A DNA stretch of 64,000 nt from CAZNOG01 sp964574635 (lineage in GTDB: Bacteria; Bacteroidota; Bacteroidia; Flavobacteriales_D; Cryomorphaceae): assembly GCA_964574635.1 (NCBI GenBank), contig CAZNOG010000004.1, forward strand, positions 1 to 64,000, written 5' to 3'. A program made the position numbers and the translations under genes. The first letter of the stretch is position 1. Every line of letters begins with the position of its first letter. Below are positions 43,447 to 52,754 of the stretch, piece by piece. A model generated the notes under the pieces. The model was given only the letters and a program-made list of their open reading frames with translations. It did no database searches and was not told the DNA's origin.

Positions 43447-45593
43447 CAGAGTTCTTCTGAAATTTTGGTGCCGATTACCGGCAAATTTAGTGTAAAAACG
43501 GTTCCTTCACCTTCCTCGGACTCTATCTCGATGGTTCCTCCGTGTGCTTTGATGATCTGGTAGGAAATACTCATTCCCAAACCGGTTCCGTGACCGACGT
43601 TTTTGGTGGTGAAGAAAGGATCGTAAATTCTGTCCATCGTTTCCTTCGACATTCCGCCCGCGTTGTCTTTGAAACGGAAAAACACTTGTTCTTCGTCACC
43701 CCACGACGAGATTTCGTACAGTCGGTTTTCTCTTTCGGGCCAGCTTGCAAAGGCCTGCAGCCCGTTGTTGATGATGTTCAAAAACACCTGATTGATCTTT
43801 CCCCCGAGGCATTCCACTTTGGGAATGTCGCCGAAGCGAATGTCCATCTTCACCCAATCGGGAATTTCGTTGGACAAGATCAACAGGGTGGATTCCAACC
43901 CTTCGTTCAGGTCGAACAGCTGCATTTCCGACTCGTCCATTCGGCTGAAATTCTTCAATCCCGCCACGATGGCGGCGGTTCGCTCGGCTCCGTGTTTGAT
44001 TCCTTTCAGAAGGTCTTCGATTTCCTTGAGCGTGTAGTTGAAGTCCATTTCTTCCTTCATGGCGGCGATTTCCCGCACTTTCTCTTCGAATTCTTCCGCC
44101 GACTCTATGGATTCGTACCGCTTCAGCACTTCGAGCACTTCGCGGATATCCAATTCCAGTGGGGTGATGTTCGCCCCGACGAAATTGATGGGGTTATTGA
44201 TTTCATGGGCGATGCCCGCCGAAAGTTGCCCCAGCGACGCCATTTTCTCGGCGTTTACCAATTGCGACTGCGCGTTTTTGAGGTCTTCCAGCGCGTCGTT
44301 CAATTGCTCGTTGGTCGCTTCCAAATCCGCCGTTCGGGCCTTCACCCTTTGTTCGAGGATGATGTTGTGCTCTTTGACGATCCTCTCGTTTTCCAAGGAA
44401 ATTTTCAGGGCCTCTTCCTGCGATTCGCTCTTCTCCCGTTTCAGGATGTTGATTCGGTCGGCCAAGGCCATGGACAACAACAGGGCCTCCACGGCACTTC
44501 CGAATTGAAGGAGATAGTTCGTCACAGGGGTGGAGGCGATGATCCCCGCGTCTTTCATTGCGTACACGCAGATACCGATGAGCAAGACCAACCAGGCGAT
44601 CAGGAAAAACTTGGCCGGTTGGTATCCACGCCTGTACACCGTGATGCTGGTGAGGAAAATGTACAGAGCCACCAAACCGATGCCCATCTGCGCCGAGGTG
44701 TGCACGAAGGTGTTCAGCGAAAACAGTGATAGGAAAAAGATCAATCCGAAAAACCCGAAGAGGAGGTTGGCGGCGTTGTGGTAAAAAGGCGCGTAAATCT
44801 TCGTTCTCAAAAAATGCCTCATGAATATCAGGGAACTGATGCTCACGAAGGAGGTGAAGAAATACACCGAGCGCATGGCGAACCACGGGTTGTTTGGCCA
44901 CAAGTACTTGTCGAGGAAGCCCTCGAGCACAGCCTGGGTTGAGCCCACGGCGAGAATGTAAATGACGTAGTACAGGTAGCTTCCGTCGCGTGTGGTTATG
45001 CTCAAAAACAGGTTGTAAACCGCCATGGCGATGATCAACCCGAAATAGGCGCCGAAAAGGAGCAGAACCAAATGTTCCATGTCGTTCAGTCCCTCGGGTG
45101 TGGCCACGTACACGGGAAGAATCACGGACTCGAAAGAGGATATGCGGGTGAATACCCACCGCGTTTCTCCTTGGGGTATTTGGAGATCGATGAGAAAATT
45201 GGGCTTGTCGTAGACGCGGTCGGCAAACGGAAAAGCTTGGCCCATTTGGTAATGCGCAACCACTTGGCTTCCGTCGAAAACGTAGAAGTCGACCGTGTCC
45301 AACTGGGGTTGGTTGATTTGAAATTTCACCAGCGGAATGGCCCTTTCGTTTTTGATCTCCGCCCTTACCCAAATCGCACCTTCCACGTATCCGAAATTCG
45401 GACGTGGTTCCGATACGGGTTCCATCTTCATGTGCCGGATTTCCTCGAAGGTTTTCGTCGCCGAGGGGTCGTGGATCACCTGCAATTCCTCTCCCAAAAC
45501 TTGGTACCCGAAATCGTCGTCGATAAGAACGGGAGACTGCGCCCACGCCAAGAAGGGCAGGAAGAGAAGCGAGAAGAAAAACGCCGATCTCAT
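43446..45593 (-). CDS. 7TMR-DISM sensor histidine kinase
   Basis: A 715-residue membrane kinase. Signal peptide MRSAFFFSLLFLPFLAWAQ; extracytoplasmic DISMED2-type beta sandwich about residues 25-160 (FGYVEGAIWVRAEIKN, TVDFYVFDG); seven membrane spans about 175-385; a coiled coil 385-450; HisKA-like helix with His463 in SAGIAHEINNPINF; HATPase with NIINNGLQAF, DNAGGM and GHGTGLGMSISYQI. DISMED2 domains usually bind small carbohydrate-like or other soluble ligands. Starts at an overlap (TAATG) with the acyltransferase-like gene, which suggests that the ligand may come from that gene pair. Confidence 0.94.
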   Translation of the reverse strand: MRSAFFFSLLFLPFLAWAQSPVLIDDDFGYQVLGEELQVIHDPSATKTFEEIRHMKMEPVSEPRPNFGYVEGAIWVRAEIKNERAIPLVKFQINQPQLDTVDFYVFDGSQVVAHYQMGQAFPFADRVYDKPNFLIDLQIPQGETRWVFTRISSFESVILPVYVATPEGLNDMEHLVLLLFGAYFGLIIAMAVYNLFLSITTRDGSYLYYVIYILAVGSTQAVLEGFLDKYLWPNNPWFAMRSVYFFTSFVSISSLIFMRHFLRTKIYAPFYHNAANLLFGFFGLIFFLSLFSLNTFVHTSAQMGIGLVALYIFLTSITVYRRGYQPAKFFLIAWLVLLIGICVYAMKDAGIIASTPVTNYLLQFGSAVEALLLSMALADRINILKREKSESQEEALKISLENERIVKEHNIILEQRVKARTADLEATNEQLNDALEDLKNAQSQLVNAEKMASLGQLSAGIAHEINNPINFVGANITPLELDIREVLEVLKRYESIESAEEFEEKVREIAAMKEEMDFNYTLKEIEDLLKGIKHGAERTAAIVAGLKNFSRMDESEMQLFDLNEGLESTLLILSNEIPDWVKMDIRFGDIPKVECLGGKINQVFLNIINNGLQAFASWPERENRLYEISSWGDEEQVFFRFKDNAGGMSKETMDRIYDPFFTTKNVGHGTGLGMSISYQIIKAHGGTIEIESEEGEGTVFTLNLPVIGTKISEEL

Positions 45594-46309
45594 TATACGG
45601 CTCGCGCGATTCCACCCGCGCGACTCATGCCGAGTTGGTGGGTATATTTCACTTTCAACGAGGGGTTTATCACCTCGTCACGCTCGAGAAACGGATTCTT
45701 TCTCAGGGCGAGAATGCGTCGTTGAATCATGGGATGCGTATAGTCCAAAGTTTGGGGATTCATGGTCAATACGCGCGCGGTGAAGTTTCGGTTCGGATAT
45801 TCGAATTTTCCGTTGTTCCCGATGGTGTTTACCTCTCGGTATCCCAAGTCCGTCGCGATCTTCAAGGTGTGCAACGCCACCAGGGTAAATATCGACGTAA
45901 TGGGCAGTTGGTTGCAAATGGCGATTCCAGCGATGACGAGGTTGCGCGTGATTCCCACGTTCGGCGCTTTCTTGCGGCTGTTCCACAATCCGCAGAGCTC
46001 GGAAGTCCCTCCTTTGGCCGCCAATTCTTTCACCAGATCCGAAATGCGCGGGTCTTGTTTGTAGAGGGCTTCCTCCACCGGCAGGGGGTGTTCGCCGTCC
46101 GCGACTTGAACGCGGATGCCCCCGAGCAGTTCCTTGGTTTGACGGTCCACGGCTTCGATGACGTATACGTTTGGATTGTACACCCAATCGTAATTGTTGG
46201 TACTGATGTTACCGAAATCCACTTCCTCGAGAACTTTGCGATGACCGTACGCAAACTTCATGCAGGAAGACTCTTCTTCAATGGCCTTGTATGCCCTCAG
46301 ATGAATCAT
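45593..46309 (-). CDS. GNAT/N-acyl amino acid synthase-like acyltransferase
   Basis: A 238-residue protein without signal or membrane span. The arrangement (YVIEAVDRQTKELLGGIRVQVADGEHPLPVEEAL, SELCGLWNSRKKAPNVGITRNLVIAGIAICNQLPITSIFTLVALHTLKIATDLGYREV) is that of the GNAT superfamily, with a look of autoinducer-synthase or FeeM-type N-acyltransferases: a gently conserved arginine strand and an acceptor loop. The substrate is not predictable. Overlaps the ThiF-nitroreductase gene by four bases (ATGA) and the kinase gene by one, so it is made with them. Confidence 0.72.
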   Translation of the reverse strand: MIHLRAYKAIEEESSCMKFAYGHRKVLEEVDFGNISTNNYDWVYNPNVYVIEAVDRQTKELLGGIRVQVADGEHPLPVEEALYKQDPRISDLVKELAAKGGTSELCGLWNSRKKAPNVGITRNLVIAGIAICNQLPITSIFTLVALHTLKIATDLGYREVNTIGNNGKFEYPNRNFTARVLTMNPQTLDYTHPMIQRRILALRKNPFLERDEVINPSLKVKYTHQLGMSRAGGIARAV

Positions 46310-48600
46310 CCAATCAAACGAAAATGAAGGTTTGAATCGCGTCTTTGTGAACGGACCACTTCTCGGGCGGGATTGAACATCCGGAACACAAATACGGGGT
46401 ACTGATCGGTGTATTCGCCCAAGACTCTCATCAACTTCTCTTTTGCTCCCGACAAAGATCGGAATTGCTCATCACTCAATCCGGCCTTGTCGGACAATCT
46501 TCTCAACATAAAGGTGACCGGAGATTGGGGTTGAACCGCCAACCCTGCGGCATTTGCGGCAATCCACGTTCTTTCCAGGTCCCGACCGGCCAGCACGTAG
46601 TCTTTCAGGTCGTGGTCGGATCGGGTGATGAATCCCAGGGCCGCCGCCGATCCTGTGCTTTTGCGGCTGAGTTTTTCGAAGGCCGTACCGCCCTTCCACT
46701 CGATGAGCTTTTCGATCACCTTGGGGTTTTGCGCCAATTGGAATCCGGCTTTTTCGGCCACCGTCACGTCTACCGTGGCGATGTCGATGCCGCTGCCGCT
46801 GGCCGCTTCTTCGGGGGTCCACCTCATTTCGTGATTGAAATTGCTGTGGCCTTCGGGGTGCATAATCCTGAAGCGTTCCGCAAAGGCGATCACGTCCGCG
46901 ATTTCGCGCATGTGGTCCGGGTCGTCGACCACGATCATGCCGGAACCGTGTTTCGTGCCGGCTTTGCGCAGCAACTCGAATTTCGCGGCCTCGATAGGGG
47001 CGCCCTTCTCGATGTTGCGATTTGTTTCCCGGTCGAAAATGTGCTTGGCCAAGTAGGCGTCGTCGGGGTCGATGTCGCCGTCTTTGACGACTTTCAGATC
47101 GGCGATGACGTCGACGTGGTCGGGGAGCGGGAAGTAGTTGATTTCCGTGCCGTATCCCAGCGACTTCACTGCGAGGTCGGCGTTTTCCAAAGTCGTTCCC
47201 AGAGCGACGTGGGTCGCCATTTGGCCGTAATCCAAAAATCCACCCGTCAGGGATTTATCGCGTTTCAGTCGGAAAGTCTCCTTGTTGGAGCTCCACTTCC
47301 ACGGCTGCATATTTCCTCCGGACGGCGCGTGACACGCTGCCTTGACCACTTCTTTCACTTCCGATTCGTCGAGTGGGGGCGCCGAGGCTTTGGGCAGTTC
47401 CGGGCCGAAATCACCGTCGGGTTCCAAAAATTTGGGAACGGGCTTTTTGATCAAGTGCTCTTCCGATACCGGTGCGCCGTCGCCGATGATTTTTTCCACG
47501 TCCACGTAATACCGGCCCGAGTCGGAAAATTGTCCGAGCAGAATGCGTCTTACCACGTCTGCGGTTATGCCGCCACCGTAAGTAATGGCCGACGCCAGTT
47601 GTGGCCACGTGGAGATGGTCTCACCGATTTCGAGCATGGAAGCTTGCGCACGGGTTGAAATGGTCTTGAGGCCCACGATGTCGAGCATGTAGGGCATTTT
47701 ATCCTCGTTGGTTTTGAGGTTTTTTAGTTTTTGTGGGTCCAAGTCGTCTATCATGCCGTGCAACAGGGGCCGGTCGGGCTCGAGATCAAATCGCTCGACG
47801 TCCACCATTCCCCGGTCGCTGGCTTCCATGACCACGGGTATTTTCAGCTCCTTGGCCTTCCACCGCCCGAGCACTTTCATGTCGAGGCCGTCGCATTCGT
47901 CGATGAACAAATCCAAGTCACCTCCTTCGGAGAAGAAGCGGTCCATATTTTCTTCCGTCAGTCCATCGGGAAAGCAGGTGATCTTCAAGTAGGGGTCGAT
48001 TTCCATGATTTCCCTCGCCACGGCCGTGACCTTCGGCAAGCCAAGGTTGTGCACGCCTGTGCGTATGCGGTTGAGGTTGGTGAGTTCGAGTATGTCGAAG
48101 TCGGCAATCCGCAGCTCGCCGAAGATGCGCTCCATGGCCATGGTGAGGGCGACGGATTGCCCCACGGACAAGCCGACCAACCCGATTTTTTTTGTGGCGA
48201 GCGTCTTGTGTTCTTCCGCCGTAATCTTGTAGTGGTTTCGGTTGGTCCGCACTTCCACGAATTCCTCTTCGTCGAGAATGTGCACCAATCGGTTCGACCA
48301 CGGGTAGTGCACCCACACACCGTATTGGTCTATGGGCGTACCGTCCAGATGAGCCTCCACGGCCGAGTCCAATTCGGCGCCGGAGAGTTTTCTCTTGGGG
48401 TTTCTCGCTTTTACCAGCTCGGCGATTTGGCTCTCAATGTCATTGGTGATGTGAACGCACCGGGAATGTACGAGCTCTTTGAAGCGCTCGACCGATTCTT
48501 CGCCCTCGTTCAATCGGATGAACCCGGGCTTCCATGATGAAACATCCCTTTCCATTTTGCGTTGAATCTCACTGAATGTGGTGGACAGAGACTTTGGCAT
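46306..48600 (-). CDS. ThiF-nitroreductase fusion protein (Rv1355c-like)
   Basis: A 764-residue fusion. After an N-terminal 130 residues comes a ThiF/E1-type Rossmann domain (about 133-345) with GLVGLSVGQSVALTMAMERIFGELRIADFD and LTNLNRIRTGVHNLG, which in this superfamily adenylates a carboxylate. From about 415 to the end is an FMN-dependent nitroreductase domain (VKAACHAPSGGNMQPWKW, and WIAANAAGLAVQPQSPVT). The combination is known as the Rv1355c family; its chemistry is unknown. First gene of a four-gene operon; it makes an adenylated or reduced metabolite by inference. Confidence 0.85.
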   Translation of the reverse strand: MPKSLSTTFSEIQRKMERDVSSWKPGFIRLNEGEESVERFKELVHSRCVHITNDIESQIAELVKARNPKRKLSGAELDSAVEAHLDGTPIDQYGVWVHYPWSNRLVHILDEEEFVEVRTNRNHYKITAEEHKTLATKKIGLVGLSVGQSVALTMAMERIFGELRIADFDILELTNLNRIRTGVHNLGLPKVTAVAREIMEIDPYLKITCFPDGLTEENMDRFFSEGGDLDLFIDECDGLDMKVLGRWKAKELKIPVVMEASDRGMVDVERFDLEPDRPLLHGMIDDLDPQKLKNLKTNEDKMPYMLDIVGLKTISTRAQASMLEIGETISTWPQLASAITYGGGITADVVRRILLGQFSDSGRYYVDVEKIIGDGAPVSEEHLIKKPVPKFLEPDGDFGPELPKASAPPLDESEVKEVVKAACHAPSGGNMQPWKWSSNKETFRLKRDKSLTGGFLDYGQMATHVALGTTLENADLAVKSLGYGTEINYFPLPDHVDVIADLKVVKDGDIDPDDAYLAKHIFDRETNRNIEKGAPIEAAKFELLRKAGTKHGSGMIVVDDPDHMREIADVIAFAERFRIMHPEGHSNFNHEMRWTPEEAASGSGIDIATVDVTVAEKAGFQLAQNPKVIEKLIEWKGGTAFEKLSRKSTGSAAALGFITRSDHDLKDYVLAGRDLERTWIAANAAGLAVQPQSPVTFMLRRLSDKAGLSDEQFRSLSGAKEKLMRVLGEYTDQYPVFVFRMFNPAREVVRSQRRDSNLHFRLIG

Positions 48601-48728
48601 TTTCCGTGGTTTTTAAGTTTTGATCCGTTGGCGGAACACTTTAATTTGTGTGCAAATATTGGATCGAATTTAAAGTTTTTTTCTACCATTGACGACAATT
48701 TCGACGAACTTCCAGAAGACACGTATTT

Positions 48729-49217
48729 ATGCCCTCAAATTCAGGAACGAGCGCAACTTTTGCGCGATCTGCAATTTTGTATATCGACGATGAACCGAAT
48801 AATTTGCTCTCCTTCACCGCTGCTTTTCGGAGAGATTTCGACATTCTCACCGCCAATTCACCGGATCAGGCCCGGAAAATGCTCGACAACCCGGATTTGA
48901 AGGTGATTATTTCCGATCAGCGGATGCCCGGAATGAAGGGAGTGGAATTCTTCGCCGAGATCAAAGAGACTCATCCCGAGCCCATCCGCATTTTACTCAC
49001 GGGGTACAGCAATCTCCAAGACGTCATAGCGGCCATTAACGACGGTGAAGTGTACCGTTACCTCACCAAGCCTTGGGAAGCGGCTGAGATCCGTGCGGTG
49101 ATCAACCAAGCCATCGAGGTGTTCGACTTGCGCCGTGCCAACAACCGCTTGCTGGACGATCTGCGCCGTTCCAACAGTCAGTTGGAATTTTACCTGCGTC
49201 AAAAGCTGATCGAGTGA
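48729..49217 (+). CDS. Response regulator receiver with coiled-coil tail
   Basis: A 162-residue protein divergent from the ThiF operon (128 bases between starts). Receiver with YIDDEPNN, phospho-Asp63 in IISDQRMPGMKG, Thr in LLTGYSN and Lys in YLTKPW, then a helical tail (EVFDLRRANNRLLDDLRRSNSQLEFYLRQ) like that of RpfG-type regulators without their HD-GYP domain. The DQRMPGM and LTKPW motifs match the receiver of the operon's hybrid (DQRMPGM, TLKPW). A partner of the operon's kinases by inference. Confidence 0.9.
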   Translation: MPSNSGTSATFARSAILYIDDEPNNLLSFTAAFRRDFDILTANSPDQARKMLDNPDLKVIISDQRMPGMKGVEFFAEIKETHPEPIRILLTGYSNLQDVIAAINDGEVYRYLTKPWEAAEIRAVINQAIEVFDLRRANNRLLDDLRRSNSQLEFYLRQKLIE

Positions 49218-49242
49218 CCGAGGTTCGCCGGTCGAACGCGAT

Positions 49243-49719
49243 TCAATAAGGAAGTTTATCGCTTTTGTTTTCCCAATCGTTGAAAACTGCAAGAGCTTCG
49301 TCCCGAAGTGCGTTTTCAAAGGGAATTTCCCGTTCGGAAATGGGGCGGGAGATTTCTTGGTAAATAAAATCGTCGTCGAAATCGATTCGGGCGGCGTCTT
49401 CACGCGTACAAGCGAAATAGACTTTTTCGGGTCGGGCCCAATAGATGGCACCGAGGCACATGGGGCAGGGTTCGCAGGAGGTGTAGATGGTACAACCGTC
49501 CAATTGAAATGAGTTCAGTACTTCGCAAGCTTTTCTTATCGCCACCACTTCGGCGTGTGCGGTGGGGTCGAGGGAGGAGGTCACTTCGTTGCTCCCTTCG
49601 GCGATGATCTCGCCCTTCTTGACGATCACGGCGCCGAATGGCCCGCCCTTGCCTGCGTTCATTCCACGGGCGGACAGTTCTATGGCGCGCCTCATGAATT
49701 TTTTATCCCGTTCTGTCAT
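49243..49719 (-). CDS. guaD: Guanine deaminase (cytidine deaminase fold)
   Basis: Deaminates guanine to xanthine. The 158-residue sequence follows Bacillus GuaD closely along its whole length: GMNAGKGGPFGAVIVKKGEIIAEGSNEV, zinc His55 and catalytic Glu57 in DPTAHAEVVAIRKAC, zinc Cys85 and Cys88 in YTSCEPCPMCLGAIYWARP, and FDDDFIYQEI. Starts at ATG 49719; an in-frame ATG at 49761 adds an unconserved extension. The convergent regulator gene ends 26 bases away. Confidence 0.93.
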   Translation of the reverse strand: MTERDKKFMRRAIELSARGMNAGKGGPFGAVIVKKGEIIAEGSNEVTSSLDPTAHAEVVAIRKACEVLNSFQLDGCTIYTSCEPCPMCLGAIYWARPEKVYFACTREDAARIDFDDDFIYQEISRPISEREIPFENALRDEALAVFNDWENKSDKLPY

Positions 49720-49777
49720 GTGTGTGAATGCGTGCTTGAATAATTCCCGGCAACATACCAAATGCGCGGCAACAAAA

Positions 49778-49798
49778 AAAGCGCGATGACCGCGCTTT
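49778..49798 (-). terminator. Intrinsic terminator after the PepSY-like gene
   Basis: AAAGCGCG pairs with CGCGCTTT over a five-base loop, with seven T residues on the minus strand. It lies 24 bases past the stop at 49822. Confidence 0.88.
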
Positions 49799-49821
49799 CT
49801 TCATATAAATAAGGTGATGTT

Positions 49822-50268
49822 TTACTTCGAGGGAATCAATTCGCCCTCTTCGGTAAATTTCAGCGTTTTGACTTCGTTGTTCTCTCCGCCCCGCACTCTC
49901 ATCCGGTAGTGCACGGTTCCGTTGGAGTAAAATTCCGTCGCTTCCGTGATTCCGTATTTCGGCATTTCGGTACGGAGGTAAGACACGGCCGCCAAGGGCA
50001 GATTGTTGGAATAAATTTCTTTTTCGTAGCTCACCAACTTACCGGTAGCACTGAACACGCCTTTCGCTTTGAGGTTGTCCGAAGTTTTAAAGGATACTTT
50101 GTACTGGTTGTTCATGGGCACCCATTGAACATCTTGCGCTCCGGCAAACGCTTGGTCAAAAGATGTTTGCACTGCTTGGGAAACTTTTTCCTCGTTCATC
50201 TCCTGAGCGTGGAGAACGGCGGTGAAGCACAAAAAGATCGACAGCAGAAGTAGGTTTTGAAGTTTCAT
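49822..50268 (-). CDS. Secreted PepSY-like small protein
   Basis: A 148-residue exported protein. Signal peptide NLLLLSIFLCFTAVLHAQ. The body consists of two short repeats of the PepSY-like beta/alpha type (VSQAVQTSFDQAFAGAQDVQWVPMNNQYKVSFK; AVSYLRTEMPKYGITEATEFYSNGTVHYRMRV), a family common in Bacteroidota. Periplasmic by inference; role unknown. Terminator follows. Confidence 0.8.
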   Translation of the reverse strand: MKLQNLLLLSIFLCFTAVLHAQEMNEEKVSQAVQTSFDQAFAGAQDVQWVPMNNQYKVSFKTSDNLKAKGVFSATGKLVSYEKEIYSNNLPLAAVSYLRTEMPKYGITEATEFYSNGTVHYRMRVRGGENNEVKTLKFTEEGELIPSK

Positions 50269-50344
50269 GATGGTTGGTTGGTTTACGCTTTTAATTTGAT
50301 GACGCTAAAGATAGCAAAAGGGTTGCAAAGGATAGATAAACTTT

Positions 50345-52630
50345 TCATTCGGCCACCTTCGGGTTTTCCGCGGTTTCCAGTCGCTGGAGGTGCCCTTGTA
50401 CCATGCGTAATTGTTGGTACGAGTACTCGCCTTTGAACGCCGAATAGATCTCCGACAAACCGGGCTTCTCCATTTCCATGAACTTCTCCGCGATGATTTC
50501 CACTTTGTCGGTGTCCATAAAGTCTTGAACCGACAGTCTTCCATCCGCGATGCATTTCGCCACGTGGCCTTCGATGGTCGATTCGCTGAGCGAACGTTTG
50601 ACGGCGATCTGGCGGATGCTCAGTCCTTCTTTGATCAGGTTGAACGTTTCGGTGTAGGTCGCGCCTTTTTGCGGCTTTCCCTTTTTGGATCTGGTGGTTT
50701 TGGCGGTTTTGGTTTTCGTGGGTGTTTCGCTCCAAATGGGGAGTGACTTTAATTGGGCCCGAATGGCGTTTACGGTTTCGGTTCTCTTTACCAAACGATT
50801 TTCGTCCATGGTGGAGAAATCGGGCGGGGGTTGGTTTTTGAAAATGCTTTCCACGATTTCCGATACGCGTTCCACTTCTTGCATTTTTTTCATGATCACT
50901 TGGTCGATCTCGTCGAGCAGGGATTTATACGCCTTGGTGCGGGGCATCAACTCCACTTTTTGGTGGTGCTTCAAGAACATCTCTTGAACGCCCTGCAGAT
51001 AGGCCGAATAGTATTTGCTGCCGTCTCGCGCCCTTTTGATCACTTGATCCTGATCGCCCGAGCGGAGCAGCCCCGACAGTTGACGACGGAATTTGAGGGT
51101 GTTCTTGACCTCGTCGTAAATGTGGGTTTTTAAGTTCACCAAATCGGATCCCATGCTTTCTTCCGGGAATTTCAGTTTTTCACTTTTTTTCCGGTTCGCG
51201 TAGTCGATTTGATTCAAAATCGGGTGAAAGTCGAAGGTCATGTTGAGCAGCTCGTCCACAAATGCGGCTTGCCCTTCGCGAAGCAATTCGGCGGGCGGTG
51301 GTTGCCGGTCTTTGGTCCGTGAAAATTCCTGAATGCGGGAGTCGCCCAAGATGACGTCGGGATTCAGTTTGGTGCGCAAATACAACCCTTCCAAGGAGGT
51401 GAGTCGGGAAAGCGCCACGTAGACTTGGCCCGGCGCGAAGGCGTTGCCGATGTTCATGACGGCACGAGAGAAGGTCAAACCCTGGCTTTTGTGAATGGTA
51501 ACGGCCCAGGCGTATTTGAAAGGAAATTGGGTGAAGGTGCCGATCACTTCCTCTTTCAAATCGGAATTTGAATCGTCAAGCGTGTATTTGGTGTTTTTCC
51601 ACTGCATGGGCTCGATTTCGATTTCCCTGTCGCCGCCCGAGAGTCGGACGGTAACGACGCCGTTTCCCAAAGAGGTCACCGTGGCTATTTTGCCGTTGTA
51701 GAACCGCCCTTCCGGATCGTTTTTGACGAACATGACGCGGGCGTTTTCCTTCAGTACGAGTTGGGGGTCGAGGGGGTACATGGACTCGGGAAAAGTACCG
51801 TCGACTTGCGCGTCGTACACGGTTTCTTCGCCCGGCAGTAGATTCAATTCCCGTTTGTTGATGTCGTCCGCCTGTCGGTTGTGCGTGGTGAGGGTGATGG
51901 TGTGGTCGGGGAGGTCCTTTTCTTCCACGTACCTCGCGTTGAGCAGATCGATGTCGGCAGGAGTGATGGAGTTGGTTCTGAGCCTGTTCAACACTTCGAT
52001 GAAGGTGGTGTCCGATTGGCGGTAGATCTTGTCGAATTCGATGTAGGCGAATTGGCTCTTTTTCAGTGCGATGGATTCGAAGAAGAAGAGGGAAGGGTAG
52101 TAGTTCTTCATCACCGCCATTTCCTCGTCGCGCACTACGGGCGGAAGTTGGAACATGTCGCCGATGAGGAGGAGCTGGAGCCCGCCGAAAGGTTTGTTGA
52201 CTTTGCGCGTGGTTCGCAGCCTCAGGTCGATGGCATCGAGGACATCCGCTCTGAGCATGCTCACTTCGTCGATGATGAGAAGGTCGATCTCCCTCAGGAT
52301 TTTCCGGCGATCGGCGTTGAGTGGATTTCTTCTTACGAGGTGGCTGGCGTCGAAGTAGTTGCCCGAGGTTACCGTAACCGTTCCTTCGGGGATGTACGCG
52401 CCGAGGGGCAGCAGAAATTGGGAGTGGATGGTCACTCCTCCGGCGTTCAGCGCCGCGATGCCCGTGGGTGCCGTGACCAGGAATTTCTTGTGGGTGAGGT
52501 TTTTGAGGTTTTGAAGAAAGGTGGTTTTGCCCGTTCCCGCTTTTCCCGTGAGAAAGATGTTTTTGGCCGTGGTATTGATGAATTTGGCTGCGAGTTCGGC
52601 CATGTCCAACCCATTTGCCGAATGTTCCAT
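50345..52630 (-). CDS. PIF1-like DNA helicase with C-terminal helix-turn-helix
   Basis: A 761-residue superfamily 1 helicase. Walker A GKAGTGKTTFLQ (residues 29-40), VTAPTGIAALNAGGVTIHSQF (motif Ia), LIIDEVSMLRADV (motif II), LLIGDMFQLPPV (motif III), then a UvrD_C_2-type end (YAWAVTIHKSQGLTFSRAVMNIG). After about residue 560 follow a helical region and a helix-turn-helix with KEGLSIRQIAVKRSLSESTIEGHV, like the RecQ-associated C-terminus. Likely acts at G-quadruplex or stalled-fork structures; exact role unknown. Confidence 0.92.
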   Translation of the reverse strand: MEHSANGLDMAELAAKFINTTAKNIFLTGKAGTGKTTFLQNLKNLTHKKFLVTAPTGIAALNAGGVTIHSQFLLPLGAYIPEGTVTVTSGNYFDASHLVRRNPLNADRRKILREIDLLIIDEVSMLRADVLDAIDLRLRTTRKVNKPFGGLQLLLIGDMFQLPPVVRDEEMAVMKNYYPSLFFFESIALKKSQFAYIEFDKIYRQSDTTFIEVLNRLRTNSITPADIDLLNARYVEEKDLPDHTITLTTHNRQADDINKRELNLLPGEETVYDAQVDGTFPESMYPLDPQLVLKENARVMFVKNDPEGRFYNGKIATVTSLGNGVVTVRLSGGDREIEIEPMQWKNTKYTLDDSNSDLKEEVIGTFTQFPFKYAWAVTIHKSQGLTFSRAVMNIGNAFAPGQVYVALSRLTSLEGLYLRTKLNPDVILGDSRIQEFSRTKDRQPPPAELLREGQAAFVDELLNMTFDFHPILNQIDYANRKKSEKLKFPEESMGSDLVNLKTHIYDEVKNTLKFRRQLSGLLRSGDQDQVIKRARDGSKYYSAYLQGVQEMFLKHHQKVELMPRTKAYKSLLDEIDQVIMKKMQEVERVSEIVESIFKNQPPPDFSTMDENRLVKRTETVNAIRAQLKSLPIWSETPTKTKTAKTTRSKKGKPQKGATYTETFNLIKEGLSIRQIAVKRSLSESTIEGHVAKCIADGRLSVQDFMDTDKVEIIAEKFMEMEKPGLSEIYSAFKGEYSYQQLRMVQGHLQRLETAENPKVAE

Positions 52631-52754
52631 GGTCGTGAAGTTTGACGGTTATCCTCTCAAAAGTCCGAAAGTAATAAAAACGAATGGATTCGAGGGTTTT
52701 TCGGATGGTGGTTGCTTGATGTATCGCATTGAATGATAGTTTGGTTGACGCGCG

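Noticed and set aside
47715..47735. Match to the dispersed motif (AGTTTTTGTGGGTCC)
   Set aside because: It lies within the ThiF-nitroreductase gene and encodes ordinary residues there; only the core TTTTTGTGGGT matches.
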